Shown here: positions 24,982 to 34,349 of the stretch, piece by piece
How the letters are laid out: each line of letters starts with the position of its first letter
Numbering within the stretch: the stretch's first letter is position 1
From: Thermococcus zilligii AN1
GTDB lineage: Archaea > Methanobacteriota_B > Thermococci > Thermococcales > Thermococcaceae
Reading direction: 5' to 3'
Length of the DNA: 64,000 nt
Assembly: GCF_000258515.1 (NCBI RefSeq)
Contig: NZ_AJLF01000001.1
Span: 248,001 to 312,000 of the forward strand
Program-made: the position numbers and the translations under genes
The notes under the pieces: generated by a model
What the model saw: only the letters and a program-made list of their open reading frames with translations
Told to the model about the DNA's origin: nothing
Database searches by the model: none

Positions 24982-26232
24982 ATGGTGTTCAAACTCCTGG
25001 AACAGGCCGGGATTAAACTTGATTTGGATGATGAAAAAAAGGTAGAGAAGAAGCAGGATTTCGCTGGTGAGGAGTTTGATGAGGACCTCATAAAGATTTC
25101 AATTGTGGGTGTCGGTGGCTCCGGAAACAACACCATAACGAGGCTTTACGAGTTGGGTGTTGAGGGGGCGGAGTTAATAGCGATGAACACTGATGCCCAG
25201 GCCCTTAGGCACGCTAAGGCCCACAAGAAGCTTCTCCTCGGAAAGGAAATAACCCAGGGTAAGGGATCCGGCGGCGACCCGGAGGTCGGCTACAGGGCCG
25301 CTGAAGCGAGTGCCCATGAGATAGCTGAAACTATCGGTGATGTGGATCTCGTTTTCATAACCGCTGGAATGGGCAACGGTACTGGAACCGGAGCCGCTCC
25401 TGTCGTCGCAAAGGTGATAAAGGAACGTGCCAGACACAACGGCCGTTTCAGGGAGCCCCTGGTTGTCAGTGTCGTCACGTTCCCATTCAAGACGGAAGGA
25501 ACCGTCAGGGTGGAAAAGGCAAGGGCCGGTATAAAGGCTCTCCTCCACTACTCGGACACCGTTGTTATAATTGAGAATGACAAACTTCTCAAGCTCGTGC
25601 CGAATCTTCCGATAAACGCCGCCTTCCGCTTTGCCGACGAGATAATAGCCAGAATGGTCAAGGGCATAACCGAGACCATAAAGCTCCCCTCCATGGTGAA
25701 CATTGACTTCGCCGATGTTTACAGCGTCATGAAGGAAGGTGGTGCTGCCCTCATAGGAATCGGCGAGAGCGACTCCAAGAACAGAGCTGTTGAGGCCGTC
25801 AAGGCCGCCCTTGAGAACAAGATGCTCGACGTCAAGTTCGGAAGCGGTAGCAAGGCCCTGGTTCACTTCACCGTTGGTCCGGACGTTAACCTCGGGGAGA
25901 TCAACGAGGCGATGGAGGTAGTCTACAGCAACCTCGGTGCCAAGTCCGAGATAAAGTGGGGTGCCAGGGTAGACGAGGACATGGGTAAGGTCGTCAGGGC
26001 AATGGTCATAATGACAGGTGTTGAGAGCCCGCACATACTCAGCGGGCAGAATGCACTTCAGACTGAGTCCAACGTAATCGTTCCGAAATCCGGGCCCATT
26101 CCCTTTGAAAAGAAAGCGACCTCCGATGATATATACAGGATCATCTCAAGGCAGGAAAATCCAGCCGGCTCTAATCCTGAGGCTGAAACCAGAAGGAGAT
26201 TAAATAAGCTCTTTGAGCCCTACGAGTTCTGA
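24982..26232 (+). CDS. ftsZ: Cell division GTPase FtsZ
   Basis: 416 residues. The tubulin signature GNGTGTGA is at about 131-138, [12 protein letters not shown] at the nucleotide pocket and [11 protein letters not shown] as the catalytic T7 loop. An N-terminal extension of about 38 charged residues precedes the GTPase core, as in euryarchaeal FtsZ1. The C terminus lacks the bacterial FtsA/ZipA-binding tail. It polymerises into the division ring at the membrane. It follows the RHH gene and precedes the ParA-like gene by 74 bases. GGAGGGGGTAGAGAGG lies upstream of ATG 24982. Confidence 0.97.
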   Translation: MVFKLLEQAGIKLDLDDEKKVEKKQDFAGEEFDEDLIKISIVGVGGSGNNTITRLYELGVEGAELIAMNTDAQALRHAKAHKKLLLGKEITQGKGSGGDPEVGYRAAEASAHEIAETIGDVDLVFITAGMGNGTGTGAAPVVAKVIKERARHNGRFREPLVVSVVTFPFKTEGTVRVEKARAGIKALLHYSDTVVIIENDKLLKLVPNLPINAAFRFADEIIARMVKGITETIKLPSMVNIDFADVYSVMKEGGAALIGIGESDSKNRAVEAVKAALENKMLDVKFGSGSKALVHFTVGPDVNLGEINEAMEVVYSNLGAKSEIKWGARVDEDMGKVVRAMVIMTGVESPHILSGQNALQTESNVIVPKSGPIPFEKKATSDDIYRIISRQENPAGSNPEAETRRRLNKLFEPYEF

Positions 26233-26306
26233 TTCTTTTTCGCCTTTTTGCTCCCTTCGCCTCTACACTAACCTTCAAGGAATCAGTCCTGTAGGTCGGT
26301 GGTAGG

Positions 26307-27080
26307 ATGGCAGCTGTGATCAGTGTTGCCAATCAGAAGGGCGGCGTTGGAAAAACAACTCTGACCTTAAACCTCGGTTACGGGCTTGCAAGGACTGGCA
26401 GGAAAGTCCTTCTGATAGATGTGGATCCCCAGTTCAACTTAACTTTTGGGCTCATTGGAATGGACGTCCTAAACTACGAGACTAACAACGTTGGAACGCT
26501 GATGACAAAGGAGAGCAACGTGGAAGAAACGATAGTCGAGATCACCGAAAACCTCCACCTCATTCCCAGTCATCTCAATTTGTCCGCCAAGGAGATAGAG
26601 ATAATCAACGCTTACAACCGCGAAAGAAGGCTTGAAAAGGCTATAAGCCCCGTTCTCCCCGACTACGACTATGTCCTCATAGACAATCCCCCGAGCATGG
26701 GGATATTCCTCGTAAACTCGCTGACGGTCTCTGACTACGTTCTAATCCCCCTGGAGCTCAGCTATTTCGGCGTTATAGGCATGCAGCTCATGTTTGGCCT
26801 GATGGCAATGATCCGGGAGGAGACCAATGAGAGCCTAACCCTTATGGGTCTGGTCCCCAACAAGTTCACCCGCCAGACCAAGGTTCCCCAGACCAGGCTT
26901 AAGGAACTCAGGAAAACGTATCCGGATGCTCCCATACTCACAACGATCCCGAGGGCCATAGCCCTGGAGAAGGCCCAGGGGGAGGGGGTTAGTATATTTG
27001 ATTACGAACCTGGAGGAAGGGCTGCCCGTGCGTTTGAGAAGCTTACCCGTGAGGTGATCTCCATTGTCGAAGGAGGGTGA
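26307..27080 (+). CDS. ParA/SegA-family ATPase
   Basis: 257 residues. The deviant Walker A of ParA is intact (VANQKGGVGKTTLTLN, with the signature Lys), followed by LLIDVDPQFNLTFGL (Walker A') and YDYVLIDNPPSMG (Walker B). This is a chromosome- or plasmid-partition ATPase that binds non-specific DNA as an ATP dimer. It overlaps by 17 bases with a small RHH protein gene, exactly the layout of archaeal SegAB and of plasmid ParA-centromere-binding pairs. Here it sits on the chromosome beside ftsZ, suggesting a role coupling segregation and division. Confidence 0.88.
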   Translation: MAAVISVANQKGGVGKTTLTLNLGYGLARTGRKVLLIDVDPQFNLTFGLIGMDVLNYETNNVGTLMTKESNVEETIVEITENLHLIPSHLNLSAKEIEIINAYNRERRLEKAISPVLPDYDYVLIDNPPSMGIFLVNSLTVSDYVLIPLELSYFGVIGMQLMFGLMAMIREETNESLTLMGLVPNKFTRQTKVPQTRLKELRKTYPDAPILTTIPRAIALEKAQGEGVSIFDYEPGGRAARAFEKLTREVISIVEGG

Positions 27081-27402
27081 AGGTAAGATCCCCAGGCTTT
27101 TTGCTGGATCGGTTAACGATCTGACCAGGCCATCTAAACCCCGGAAGGAGAAAGAAAGCGACGATCTCAAGAATCAGAAGAAGCAGAAAACCCTCTATAT
27201 AAGCCTTGACATCAACAGAAAACTGATTGAGCTGTACGGCGAGGAGGGGAGGAGGCAGAGCATAATAGTGGAGGACGCAGTTAACCTCTACTACTACCTT
27301 AAGAAGGCCCTGGGCGAAAAGAAGTTTGATGAGCTCATGAGCGCTGTTAGGAGGGAAGACCCCGAGTTCCTCCGGGATTATATGGGGCGTTTCCGCACCT
27401 GA
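27064..27402 (+). CDS. SegB-like ribbon-helix-helix partner of the ParA ATPase
   Basis: 112 residues. The start is a TTG at 27064 with GAGGTGAT five bases upstream, inside the end of the ParA gene. About 40 N-terminal residues are basic and probably flexible (RPSKPRKEKESDDLKNQKKQ). The C-terminal part has an RHH pattern (KTLYISLDINRKLIELYGEE, then RRQSIIVEDAVNLYYYLKKA). The size and the order (flexible arm, then RHH) match Sulfolobus SegB, the site-specific DNA-binding partner of SegA. A basic arm in partition proteins can stimulate the ATPase. Centromere-like repeats were not found close by. Confidence 0.7.
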   Translation: MSKEGEGKIPRLFAGSVNDLTRPSKPRKEKESDDLKNQKKQKTLYISLDINRKLIELYGEEGRRQSIIVEDAVNLYYYLKKALGEKKFDELMSAVRREDPEFLRDYMGRFRT

Positions 27403-27409
27403 TTTTTGA

Positions 27410-27871
27410 TTATTCGCAGAACTCTTCTATTATTCTTTCGATTATCTTGCTCGTCTTTGCCCTATCGCTCTTGTAGAGGTAGGGTATTCTTATTACCTCT
27501 GCCTTGATTCCGTTTTTCCTGAGCTCCTCCTTCAGTCTCTCGCTGTCGAAGTTCTGGTCAGGACCGATTGCTATGACGTCTGGGTTTATCTTCTTGACGA
27601 GGTTCAGGTCTATCGTGCCGGGGGTTCCTATGTAGACCTCGTCCACGTATCTAATCGCCCTGAGAAGTTCTGCCCTGTCCTCGGCGGGGTTTACAGGATC
27701 GCGCCCCTTCTGCGCTCTGACAGTCTCGTCGTGGGCAACTATAACAGTGAGTTCGTCCCCGAGTTCCTTCGCATGTTTCAGAAAATGAATATGGCCAACG
27801 TGGAGGATGTCAAATACTCCGCCCACAAGGACCCGTATCTTTTTTCTTTCCTTCTCTTTCATTTCCTCCAT
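27410..27871 (-). CDS. ribL: Archaeal FAD synthase RibL (cytidylyltransferase fold)
   Basis: 153 residues. [20 protein letters not shown] carries the HxGH nucleotidyltransferase motif; [20 protein letters not shown] and [15 protein letters not shown] complete the active site. This matches archaeal RibL, which transfers AMP from ATP to FMN to form FAD; glycerol-3-phosphate cytidylyltransferases are close relatives. Start ATG 27871 is one base after the stop of the PUA gene. It is the last gene of a four-gene operon with pyrF. Confidence 0.85.
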   Translation of the reverse strand: MEEMKEKERKKIRVLVGGVFDILHVGHIHFLKHAKELGDELTVIVAHDETVRAQKGRDPVNPAEDRAELLRAIRYVDEVYIGTPGTIDLNLVKKINPDVIAIGPDQNFDSERLKEELRKNGIKAEVIRIPYLYKSDRAKTSKIIERIIEEFCE

Positions 27872-27872
27872 T

Positions 27873-28394
27873 TCATCCCACCGTGAGCTCCCAGATCTTG
27901 TCCTTCGCGTGGTGGATGTTCTTGACGGCCTTTCCCTTGGGCTTTTCTTTCATGGTCTTTCCGTCCATCAGCGCTATTCCAATGGCAAGTGGCCTTCCGT
28001 AGTTCTCTTCGACCACAAACACAAAGTCCCCCTCCTTTATGTTCTCATCAGCGTCCGTTATTCCCGCGGCCATAACGTCGGCTCCATTGAGGATATACTG
28101 AACGGCACCTTCGTCAACCACAACACGCCTCGGCCACTTCCTTAGGTCATCCTGGCCGGAGAGCTCATAGAGCGCTATCACCAGGGGGAACACCAGGTCT
28201 TTTCGTCTTATGAAGAGTGGTTTCCCGTTTACCAGGAGTATCTCGGTTGTTTTATCGAACTCGGCGACCTCTACATTATCCTTCTTGTTTAACATCTTCT
28301 CAGCTATCTCCTCACCAAATATCTCGCTCATCTCTTTGAGGATTTCCCTTACCTCCTTCTTGCTGAGGGGGTGTTTGACCTTGAGCTCCATCAT
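27873..28394 (-). CDS. PUA-domain RNA-binding protein (DUF1947 / MCT-1-like)
   Basis: 173 residues. An N-terminal DUF1947-like domain ([20 protein letters not shown]) is followed by a PUA domain near residues 80-160 ([39 protein letters not shown]). Relatives include MCT-1/Tma20, which act with DENR-like factors in translation or ribosome recycling. The start overlaps the pyrF stop (ATGA); a second ATG follows immediately. Part of the DUF4443-pyrF-PUA-ribL operon. Confidence 0.82.
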   Translation of the reverse strand: MMELKVKHPLSKKEVREILKEMSEIFGEEIAEKMLNKKDNVEVAEFDKTTEILLVNGKPLFIRRKDLVFPLVIALYELSGQDDLRKWPRRVVVDEGAVQYILNGADVMAAGITDADENIKEGDFVFVVEENYGRPLAIGIALMDGKTMKEKPKGKAVKNIHHAKDKIWELTVG

Positions 28395-29026
28395 ATCGCC
28401 CCCATTAGCTCTTCATGTAACTCTCTGGCTTTTTCACGCGGATTCCTGCTCTCATATATTGAACGGCCGACTATTACGTAATCGGCCCCGGCCTCAAGGG
28501 CCTTTTTTGCGCTTCCTCCCTGCGCCCCAACACCGGGGGTTAGGATTTTTATTTCGCCCCTAAGCTTTGAGCGGATGTATGATATTCTTTCGGGCCGTGT
28601 GGCCGGGGCTATTACTCCGAATGGCCTGACGTCGTTGGCAAGCTCTATGAGCCCGTCCACGGCTGGCTGAATGAATTCCCCGGCACCGGGGTGGCTCATC
28701 TCCACTACAATTATCACTTCCCCGAGTTCTTTCACGGCATTTACGCTATCTCTTCCCGTAAAACCGTGAACTATCACATAGTCGGCCCCGGCCTCAAAGA
28801 CTTTGCCCGCTACAAGCCTGTTGGTGTTGGGGATATCGGCCAGCTTGAGGTCAGCTATTAGGGGTAAGTTTGCCGTCTCTTTCAGCTCTTTGATGATGCC
28901 CACCCCCGCCCCCAGAATGAGGGGCCAGTTCACCTTTATTGCCCACAGGTATTCCGAGGTTTCTCTGGCTATTTCAAGCGCTCTCTCCCTCTCGTACACA
29001 TCGAGGGCCAAAACAAGTCGCTTCAT
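28391..29026 (-). CDS. pyrF: Orotidine 5'-phosphate decarboxylase
   Basis: 211 residues. The decarboxylase core is plain: LVLALDVYERERALEIA, ADLKLADIPNT (the Asp-Lys-x-x-Asp catalytic array), TPGVGAQGGS and ADYVIVGRSIYE for phosphate binding. It catalyses the last step of UMP synthesis. GAGGTGA lies upstream of ATG 29026. The coupling to a PUA protein and FAD synthase recurs in Thermococcales and does not imply a shared pathway. Confidence 0.97.
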   Translation of the reverse strand: MKRLVLALDVYERERALEIARETSEYLWAIKVNWPLILGAGVGIIKELKETANLPLIADLKLADIPNTNRLVAGKVFEAGADYVIVHGFTGRDSVNAVKELGEVIIVVEMSHPGAGEFIQPAVDGLIELANDVRPFGVIAPATRPERISYIRSKLRGEIKILTPGVGAQGGSAKKALEAGADYVIVGRSIYESRNPREKARELHEELMGAI

Positions 29027-29030
29027 GTGT

Positions 29031-29633
29031 TCACCTCACCAGCGATTTGATCTCTTCAGGGATCTCCTCTCCCCTGAGGACAACCGCGACGTGATAGGCA
29101 CTTTTGATGGCATCTGCAGGATTCTCTGCCCAGGTTACAACCACTGTATCGCCCTCCGAAAAATCCAGAACTTCTTCGATCCTCCCCGCGAGCTCCCCCA
29201 TGGTCTCTTTCAGAGGCCTGTTGTCCTCGGGGAATACTATTTCCTCTCCTTTCACCCTGAGTATCATGGCACCCCTCGCAAAGAATCTGATGGCTTCGTC
29301 CCTCAGGTCTATACTCTTGAATTCGGGGGCGTTCTTCACGACCAGGGCATACGCCGGCATGTCCTCCACTTCACCCACAAAGTGGGCCTCTGAAAAGAGT
29401 TCTTTCAGTTTTTTCGCAAGTTCAATTCCCTTTCTGTTCAGCAAATGTCCCCTCTGGGCGGATTCTATGATGCCTATACCCTCGAGCTTCTTAAGAAGCG
29501 TCCTTACACTGCCCTCCCCGAGATCCAGGGCCTCTGCCATTGTCTTTCTGCCAACCGGTTCCATCAGCATGAATATCGACGCTATGAAGTCTTCGAGGGT
29601 GAATTCGGGATACGCTCCCCTCCTCCAGCTCAT
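29031..29633 (-). CDS. Winged-helix / DUF4443 putative regulator
   Basis: 200 residues. Residues 1-75 form a winged helix (RKTMAEALDLGEGSVRTLLK, KLEGIGIIESAQRGHLL). The remainder matches DUF4443 (PAYALVVKN, DLRDEAIRFFARGAMILRVK), an archaeal domain of unknown ligand. ATG 29633 is preceded by GGAGGGAAA. It stands first in the pyrF operon, with a TATA-like CTTTTTAACG upstream, so it may autoregulate and control pyrimidine or flavin genes; this is inference. Confidence 0.78.
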   Translation of the reverse strand: MSWRRGAYPEFTLEDFIASIFMLMEPVGRKTMAEALDLGEGSVRTLLKKLEGIGIIESAQRGHLLNRKGIELAKKLKELFSEAHFVGEVEDMPAYALVVKNAPEFKSIDLRDEAIRFFARGAMILRVKGEEIVFPEDNRPLKETMGELAGRIEEVLDFSEGDTVVVTWAENPADAIKSAYHVAVVLRGEEIPEEIKSLVR

Positions 29634-29683
29634 CGATTTCCCTCCAGAGCGAGTATACTTATTCGTTAAAAAGATTTTAGCCC

Positions 29684-29735
29684 TCTGTCGGTAGGTGGCT
29701 CATCACCGGTCAGACGGGAGTAGATCTTCATCGGG
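29684..29735 (-). ncRNA. Weak C/D-box sRNA candidate
   Basis: Minus strand between two divergent genes. C-like CGATGAA (29727-29733), D' CTGA (29710-29713), C' GTGATGA (29700-29706); the D box would be a poor match (ACAGA near 29684-29688). D' and C' are four bases apart, as in archaeal C/D RNAs. The missing canonical D box is the main doubt. Confidence 0.25.
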
Positions 29736-29804
29736 CCATCAACTTGCCGGTTGTTCCCACCGATAGCGTTTTAGACCCTACTTCTAAAAGCTTTTGGTGG
29801 TAGC

Positions 29805-30536
29805 ATGATAAGGGTTGGAACCTGCGGCTTCTGCGGGGCTAAGAAACGATACTTCCTCGATTTCGATGTCGTTGAAGTTCAGCAGACTTTCTACCGTCTC
29901 ATTGATGAGAAAACCCTGGGAAACTGGAAAAGGGAAGCTCCTGAGGACTTCGTTTTCTCCATAAAAGCGTTTCAGGGGGTGACACACCCTTTCACCAGCC
30001 CGACCTGGAGGAGGAGTAACGTAAGGCCCTCGCGGGATGTTGGTCTTTTGAGGCCGAACTCAACGGTTCTTCATTTCTGGAGACTGACGCTGAGGGAAGC
30101 GGAAGTTCTTGGGGCCAGGTTTGTTCTGATACAGCTTCCCGGAAGTTTTAAGGAGACCGAAGAGAGCTTTGCCAACGCGGAAAGGTTCTTCGGCACGATC
30201 GACAGGGGAGGTTTCGAAATAGGGGTTGAACTCAGGGGGTGGAGTGAAAGGGGAGTAAAACGCTTTGTTAGGGAATTTGATGTGATAGACGTCACCGATC
30301 CTCTGGTAAGGGTACCCCTTCACAGGGGGAACGTTAATTACTACCGTCTCCACGGGAGGTATGAGAACGGCAGGATCATTTACAATCACACCTACACGGA
30401 TGAGGAGCTTGAAAAGGCCCTCGGAAGGGTCCTTGGATGGAACAGGGAGGAGAGCTTTGTCCTGTTCAACAACTCAAGTATGTGCAACGATGCGAGGCGG
30501 TTCAAAGGCCGGCTAAAGCAGCGTTTGGCGGGTTGA
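29805..30536 (+). CDS. DUF72 (YecE-like) family protein
   Basis: 243 residues. IRVGTCGFCGAKKRYFLDFD and VVEVQQTFYRL at the N terminus, FVFSIKAFQGVTHPFTSPTW, and NYYRLHGRYENGR followed by FVLFNNSSMCNDARRF near the C terminus are the conserved points of DUF72, a TIM-barrel family of unknown activity. GGTGGT precedes ATG 29805 and a TTCTAAAAGC TATA-like box lies at about 29780-29790. Monocistronic. Confidence 0.85.
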   Translation: MIRVGTCGFCGAKKRYFLDFDVVEVQQTFYRLIDEKTLGNWKREAPEDFVFSIKAFQGVTHPFTSPTWRRSNVRPSRDVGLLRPNSTVLHFWRLTLREAEVLGARFVLIQLPGSFKETEESFANAERFFGTIDRGGFEIGVELRGWSERGVKRFVREFDVIDVTDPLVRVPLHRGNVNYYRLHGRYENGRIIYNHTYTDEELEKALGRVLGWNREESFVLFNNSSMCNDARRFKGRLKQRLAG

Positions 30537-30537
30537 G

Positions 30538-31365
30538 TTATATCTCTTTTGGTGGGATCAGAACTCCGAACTCCGTTATTATCCCCCGGATGTACTTCCA
30601 GGGTGTTATATCGAAGAGGTAGTTCCTAACCCGGAAGCCCTGCCGGGTGTAAGGCCTTTCCGTAATATCGACCTCTTCACTTTTCAGTTCCGGGTGGATT
30701 TTGAAGCTTTCGGCGGCCCCGTAAAACGGTACCGAGTTGTCGTGACACGCCAGCGCCAGAGGGTACGTCCCGGCCTTGTTTATCAGCGCCCCATCCCGGG
30801 TGATGCTGTCCGCCCCCACTAAGGCGAGGGTTGCCCTCTTTGAAAACAGCCCAATCTGGGCATCGGTTATAACTTCAAAGGGAACATCGAGCTTTTCCAG
30901 TTCTCTGGCAAGGGCGATTCCTTCGTAGTCCGGGCTGCTCTCCGTCAGGATAACCCGGAACCTCTTTCCTTTTCTCCTGGCCGATTTCAGTATCTCCAAA
31001 ACAGCAGATGAAAACGAATGGGTTATTATCACCTCGTTCTCGTCGATGAGCTCGCTTCCTATGTTCCCGATCTCCCGCTTCGCTTCTTCGGAGAGCCGTA
31101 TGAATTCTTCGGCCTTGGATTTTACGAGGGCAGGGTTGCCCGTTATTGGGATGAACCTGGTTAGGTTGTAGAGTGAGGCCATCGTCCTGTTGACGTTGAT
31201 TATCTCCTCTCCGATTTCCTCCAGGGCCTTCTCGAGCTCGTCCCCTTCCATCGTTTCCGCTAAAAGGTGATAGGCTTCAGCACCCTTCCTGGCGAGCCAG
31301 CTGGCACCCTGTATCCTCTCGGCCTTCATCTCCTCTATTATCATTTTGACTTCAGCGGGCAGCAT
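30538..31365 (-). CDS. eIF2B-like protein (aIF2B II family)
   Basis: About 275 residues from ATG 31365, which has GAGGTGT seven bases upstream; the in-frame extension to 31404 lacks family similarity. The fold is that of eIF2B alpha/beta/delta and related sugar-phosphate isomerases: IITHSFSSAVLEIL, VILTESSPDYEGIALAREL, LVGADSITRDGALINKAGTY. It lacks the cysteine-containing motif seen in the ribose-1,5-bisphosphate isomerase at 8.7 kb. Archaeal members are annotated as initiation factor 2B subunits, but a metabolic role is equally possible. Convergent with the DUF72 gene. Confidence 0.8.
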   Translation of the reverse strand: MLPAEVKMIIEEMKAERIQGASWLARKGAEAYHLLAETMEGDELEKALEEIGEEIINVNRTMASLYNLTRFIPITGNPALVKSKAEEFIRLSEEAKREIGNIGSELIDENEVIITHSFSSAVLEILKSARRKGKRFRVILTESSPDYEGIALARELEKLDVPFEVITDAQIGLFSKRATLALVGADSITRDGALINKAGTYPLALACHDNSVPFYGAAESFKIHPELKSEEVDITERPYTRQGFRVRNYLFDITPWKYIRGIITEFGVLIPPKEI

Positions 31366-31429
31366 GTCCGAACACCTCGATAAGTTGGACGTCCGGTTTA
31401 TCACTTTTTCCTTGGTGAACAGGGGTTTA

Positions 31430-31446
31430 TTTCACCGCCAGTGAAA
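31430..31446. promoter_or_regulatory. Thermococcales glycolytic motif upstream of GAPDH
   Basis: TTTCAC-CGCCA-GTGAAA fits the TGM pattern (TATCAC-N5-GTGATA with two changes) bound by Tgr/TrmBL1. It lies upstream of the BRE/TATA region (CTTAAGTAT at 31452-31460). That placement goes with activation under gluconeogenic conditions in Thermococcus kodakarensis. Confidence 0.65.
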
Positions 31447-31490
31447 ACAAGGCTTAAGTATTTTACAGCTGTAAAACTTCCGGTGGGAGC

Positions 31491-32495
31491 ATGAGAGTTA
31501 GGGTCGGTGTCAACGGTTACGGAACCATTGGAAAGCGCGTTGCCTACGCGGTCTCAAAGCAGGACGATATGGAGCTCGTTGGGATAACAAAGACGAAGCC
31601 GGACTTTGAAGCCTACCGCGCTAAAGAGCTCGGAATCCCGGTTTACGCCGCGGGCGAGGAGTTCCTGCCAACGTTTGAAAACGCCGGCTTTGAGGTTGCC
31701 GGAACTCTCAACGACCTCCTGGAGAAGGTTGACGTCATCGTTGATGCAACGCCCGAGGGGATGGGGGCCAGGAATAAAGCGCTCTACGAGAAGGCCGGCG
31801 TTAAAGCTATCTTCCAGGGCGGTGAAAAGGCGAGCGTTGCCGAGGTTTCCTTTGTCGCTCAGGCCAACTACGAGAAGGCCCTCGGGAAAGACTACGTCAG
31901 GGTTGTCTCCTGCAACACGACCGGCCTAACCAGGACCCTTTCCGCTTTGCAGGATTACATTGATTACGCCTACGCTGTGATGATAAGGAGAGCCGCCGAC
32001 CCGAACGACTCCAAGCGCGGCCCGGTGGACGCGATAACGCCGAGCGTGACAGTTCCCTCGCACCACGGGCCCGATGTGCAGACGGTCATTCCAATAAACA
32101 TCGAGACCTCCGCCTTCGTCGTGCCGACGACTCTGATGCACGTCCACAGCATAATGGTTGAGCTGAAGAAGCCGCTGACCGAGAAGGACGTCATTGACAT
32201 CTTTGAGAACACCACCAGGGTTCTCCTCTTCGAGAAGGAGAAGGGCTTTGAGAGCACGGCGCAGATCATAGAGTTCGCCAGGGATTTACACCGCGAGTGG
32301 AACAACCTCTATGAGATCGCTGTCTGGAGGGAGAGCGTCAGCGTGAAGGGTAAGAGGCTCTTCTACATCCAGGCGGTGCACCAGGAGAGCGACGTGGTTC
32401 CTGAGAACGTCGATGCGATAAGGGCCATGTTCGAGCTGGCAGAGAAGTGGGAGAGCATAAGAAAGACCAACCGCTCCCTTGGAATTTTGAAGTGA
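31491..32495 (+). CDS. gap: Glyceraldehyde-3-phosphate dehydrogenase, archaeal type II
   Basis: 334 residues, the family's length. N-terminal Rossmann motif [17 protein letters not shown]; catalytic cysteine in [28 protein letters not shown] and [11 protein letters not shown] downstream. This phosphorylating NAD(P)-dependent enzyme works mainly in gluconeogenesis in Thermococcales, because glycolysis uses the ferredoxin-dependent enzyme GAPOR. The upstream TGM palindrome fits that role. GGTGGG precedes ATG 31491. Confidence 0.96.
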   Translation: MRVRVGVNGYGTIGKRVAYAVSKQDDMELVGITKTKPDFEAYRAKELGIPVYAAGEEFLPTFENAGFEVAGTLNDLLEKVDVIVDATPEGMGARNKALYEKAGVKAIFQGGEKASVAEVSFVAQANYEKALGKDYVRVVSCNTTGLTRTLSALQDYIDYAYAVMIRRAADPNDSKRGPVDAITPSVTVPSHHGPDVQTVIPINIETSAFVVPTTLMHVHSIMVELKKPLTEKDVIDIFENTTRVLLFEKEKGFESTAQIIEFARDLHREWNNLYEIAVWRESVSVKGKRLFYIQAVHQESDVVPENVDAIRAMFELAEKWESIRKTNRSLGILK

Positions 32496-32532
32496 GGATT
32501 GAAAAGGTTAAAACCCCTTTATCCCTTTTCTG

Positions 32533-32904
32533 ATGAGGCATATGGACGCCGAAGAGTTACTTATGGTAGCTGGTATCGCCATCGCGCTCGCCACCCTTTT
32601 AATGCCGGGCCAGCAGCTCAGCGGAACGTTTTGCGATGGGCAGTCCGGAAGGCTCGGTGACTACGTGGTGAGCGTTTCCGGCGGCTACCTGAGGGTCTCC
32701 TCCCAGAGCGGCGATGTTTTCGTCGCGTGGAAAGATATGCCCATCCTCAGAAAGGTGTGGCTGGATTACACCTACTTCGAAGATGGGGACTGCTACACCG
32801 TCGAAATCCGTTACAAGGGAGTTCACTATATCTACGCCTTCGCCGCGGGGCTCTCTCTAACGGGTGGAGCGTTCTTCTACATGGCGTTTCTGAAGTACCG
32901 CTGA
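32533..32904 (+). CDS. Small membrane protein with two transmembrane segments
   Basis: 123 residues. An N-terminal hydrophobic helix (LLMVAGIAIALATLLMPG) and a C-terminal one (YIYAFAAGLSLTGGAFFYM) enclose about 75 polar residues with two cysteines, presumably outside the cell. A TTAAAACC box about 25 bases upstream of ATG 32533 suggests a leaderless transcript; ATG 32542 is an alternative. Family not recognised; it resembles other short Thermococcales proteins of unknown role. Confidence 0.6.
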   Translation: MRHMDAEELLMVAGIAIALATLLMPGQQLSGTFCDGQSGRLGDYVVSVSGGYLRVSSQSGDVFVAWKDMPILRKVWLDYTYFEDGDCYTVEIRYKGVHYIYAFAAGLSLTGGAFFYMAFLKYR

Positions 32905-32906
32905 GC

Positions 32907-33191
32907 TCAGAGGCCGAGCTTCTTCCTCACATCTTCCTCGCTCAGACCCTTCACGAGGAGGTCCTTCTCCCTGCTCGCCTCGCCCTTCACGATCTCGACC
33001 TCTGCCCCAAGGAGCCTCGAGAAGAACTTCACCACTTCTCTGTTCGCCTTCCCCTCAACGGGTGGAGCTTTGATTTTGACCTTCAGACGACCGCGCCACT
33101 CGTCTATTCCTTCAATGGCGTTCTCCTTCGCATTCGGCTGGACGTGGATGAAGAGGAGAGTCCCGTCCTTTCCCTCCTTCAGGAACTTCAT
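32907..33191 (-). CDS. DUF167 (YggU) family protein
   Basis: 94 residues from ATG 33191, which has GGGTGGTGGG upstream. [40 protein letters not shown] and [16 protein letters not shown] are the conserved DUF167 segments. The structure of the family is known (small alpha/beta) but its function is not. Divergent from trmY. Confidence 0.9.
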   Translation of the reverse strand: MKFLKEGKDGTLLFIHVQPNAKENAIEGIDEWRGRLKVKIKAPPVEGKANREVVKFFSRLLGAEVEIVKGEASREKDLLVKGLSEEDVRKKLGL

Positions 33192-33249
33192 CCCACCACC
33201 CCTCCCGGGTAGGTTAAGCCCTTTAAACCCCTTTACCTTAGTTTCCCCC

Positions 33250-33858
33250 ATGAGGACTTTCATAATCAAGGCGAAGGAGGCCCATACGAGGGCGGATTTC
33301 AGGTTAGATGACCTTCCCGGGACGAGCGGGAGGATCGACCTCCTCTGCAGGGTTCTGAACTCCGCCTTTCTCCTTTCCCACGGCTTCAGAAGGAACGTCA
33401 GGGTCTGGCTTCTCCTCTACGGCCCGCCGGATCCTCCCAAGGCGATACGGTTTGATGGGCCGGAGCTGAAGGTTCGCCTCAACCCGGACGAGGGGAGCAC
33501 GGCCAAGCTGATAATGAAGGCATTGAAAGCTGGTGAAGGCCTCAGGGAACCGGGAAAAGAGGTTGAGGTTTACCCCGGCCTCTCCGTGAGCAACAGAACC
33601 TTTGAAGACGTGATACGGCTGACCGTGAAGAACTCCGCGCTCTATTACCTCCACGAGGAGGGAAGGCCAATAGGTGAGTTGAGCTTCCCCCAGAACGTTG
33701 CCTTCGTCCTTGGCGACCATAATGGCTTGAGCAGGGAAGACGAGGCCTTTTTGGACGGCATAGCCGGGAGAGTGAGCGTTGGGAGAAAAAGTTACCTCGC
33801 GTCGCACGTCGTTGCCTACGTAAACATCTTCCTTGACTCCCTTCCAAATCCCCCCTAA
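33250..33858 (+). CDS. trmY: tRNA pseudouridine-54 N1-methyltransferase TrmY
   Basis: 202 residues from ATG 33250. SPOUT-type methylase with a C-terminal trefoil knot: FSQNVAF-like [20 protein letters not shown] and [20 protein letters not shown], and N-terminal [20 protein letters not shown] with [17 protein letters not shown]. TrmY makes N1-methylpseudouridine at tRNA position 54 in archaea. The stop overlaps the end of the convergent DUF402 gene by four bases. Confidence 0.92.
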   Translation: MRTFIIKAKEAHTRADFRLDDLPGTSGRIDLLCRVLNSAFLLSHGFRRNVRVWLLLYGPPDPPKAIRFDGPELKVRLNPDEGSTAKLIMKALKAGEGLREPGKEVEVYPGLSVSNRTFEDVIRLTVKNSALYYLHEEGRPIGELSFPQNVAFVLGDHNGLSREDEAFLDGIAGRVSVGRKSYLASHVVAYVNIFLDSLPNPP

Positions 33859-34349
33859 TACCTCCAGATCACCTCCGGTGGAAACTCACCTCTCTTGAGC
33901 CTCTCGAGGATTCCCTGAGCAGCTGAGCGGGCGAGGTCAAAGGTTTCCTTGTCTATTAACCCGTAGTTCAGGGCCATCTCAAGCTCGTCTTCATCGAGGA
34001 GGAAAGCTTCTCCGTCAGGAAAGACGAAGATGTCGAGGAAAAGGTCGAGCATCTCTAAGGTGTTCCCTTCGCGTTTTGTGTATGCCAAAATGTCAATGTA
34101 GAGCCCCTTAAAGTTCCCCTCTCCGTCGTAGACCTTGAGGATGTCATAGTTCTCCCCGATGAATGCGAAGTAGACCATTCCATAGCCGTTGTCTATAACT
34201 TTAACGCCCTTCACTTTCAAAGGCGCGGGCATGCCCTCAAAGCGGGATCTGGCGACGATAATGTTTCCAAGATCTGCTATTACTTCATCGTCCCGCTCGA
34301 GGACGCGGTTGGGGATGCGTTTGTAGACGAGGTGGATTTTGGCCGTCAT
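33855..34349 (-). CDS. DUF402 family protein
   Basis: 164 residues from ATG 34349 with GGGGAG upstream. [75 protein letters not shown] and EELEMAL-like [20 protein letters not shown] fit DUF402. This beta-barrel family includes the C-terminal part of FAU-1/RNase AM, and some members act as nucleoside di/triphosphatases. The N-terminal RNase E/G-like domain of FAU-1 is not present here. Substrate unknown. Confidence 0.82.
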   Translation of the reverse strand: MTAKIHLVYKRIPNRVLERDDEVIADLGNIIVARSRFEGMPAPLKVKGVKVIDNGYGMVYFAFIGENYDILKVYDGEGNFKGLYIDILAYTKREGNTLEMLDLFLDIFVFPDGEAFLLDEDELEMALNYGLIDKETFDLARSAAQGILERLKRGEFPPEVIWRY

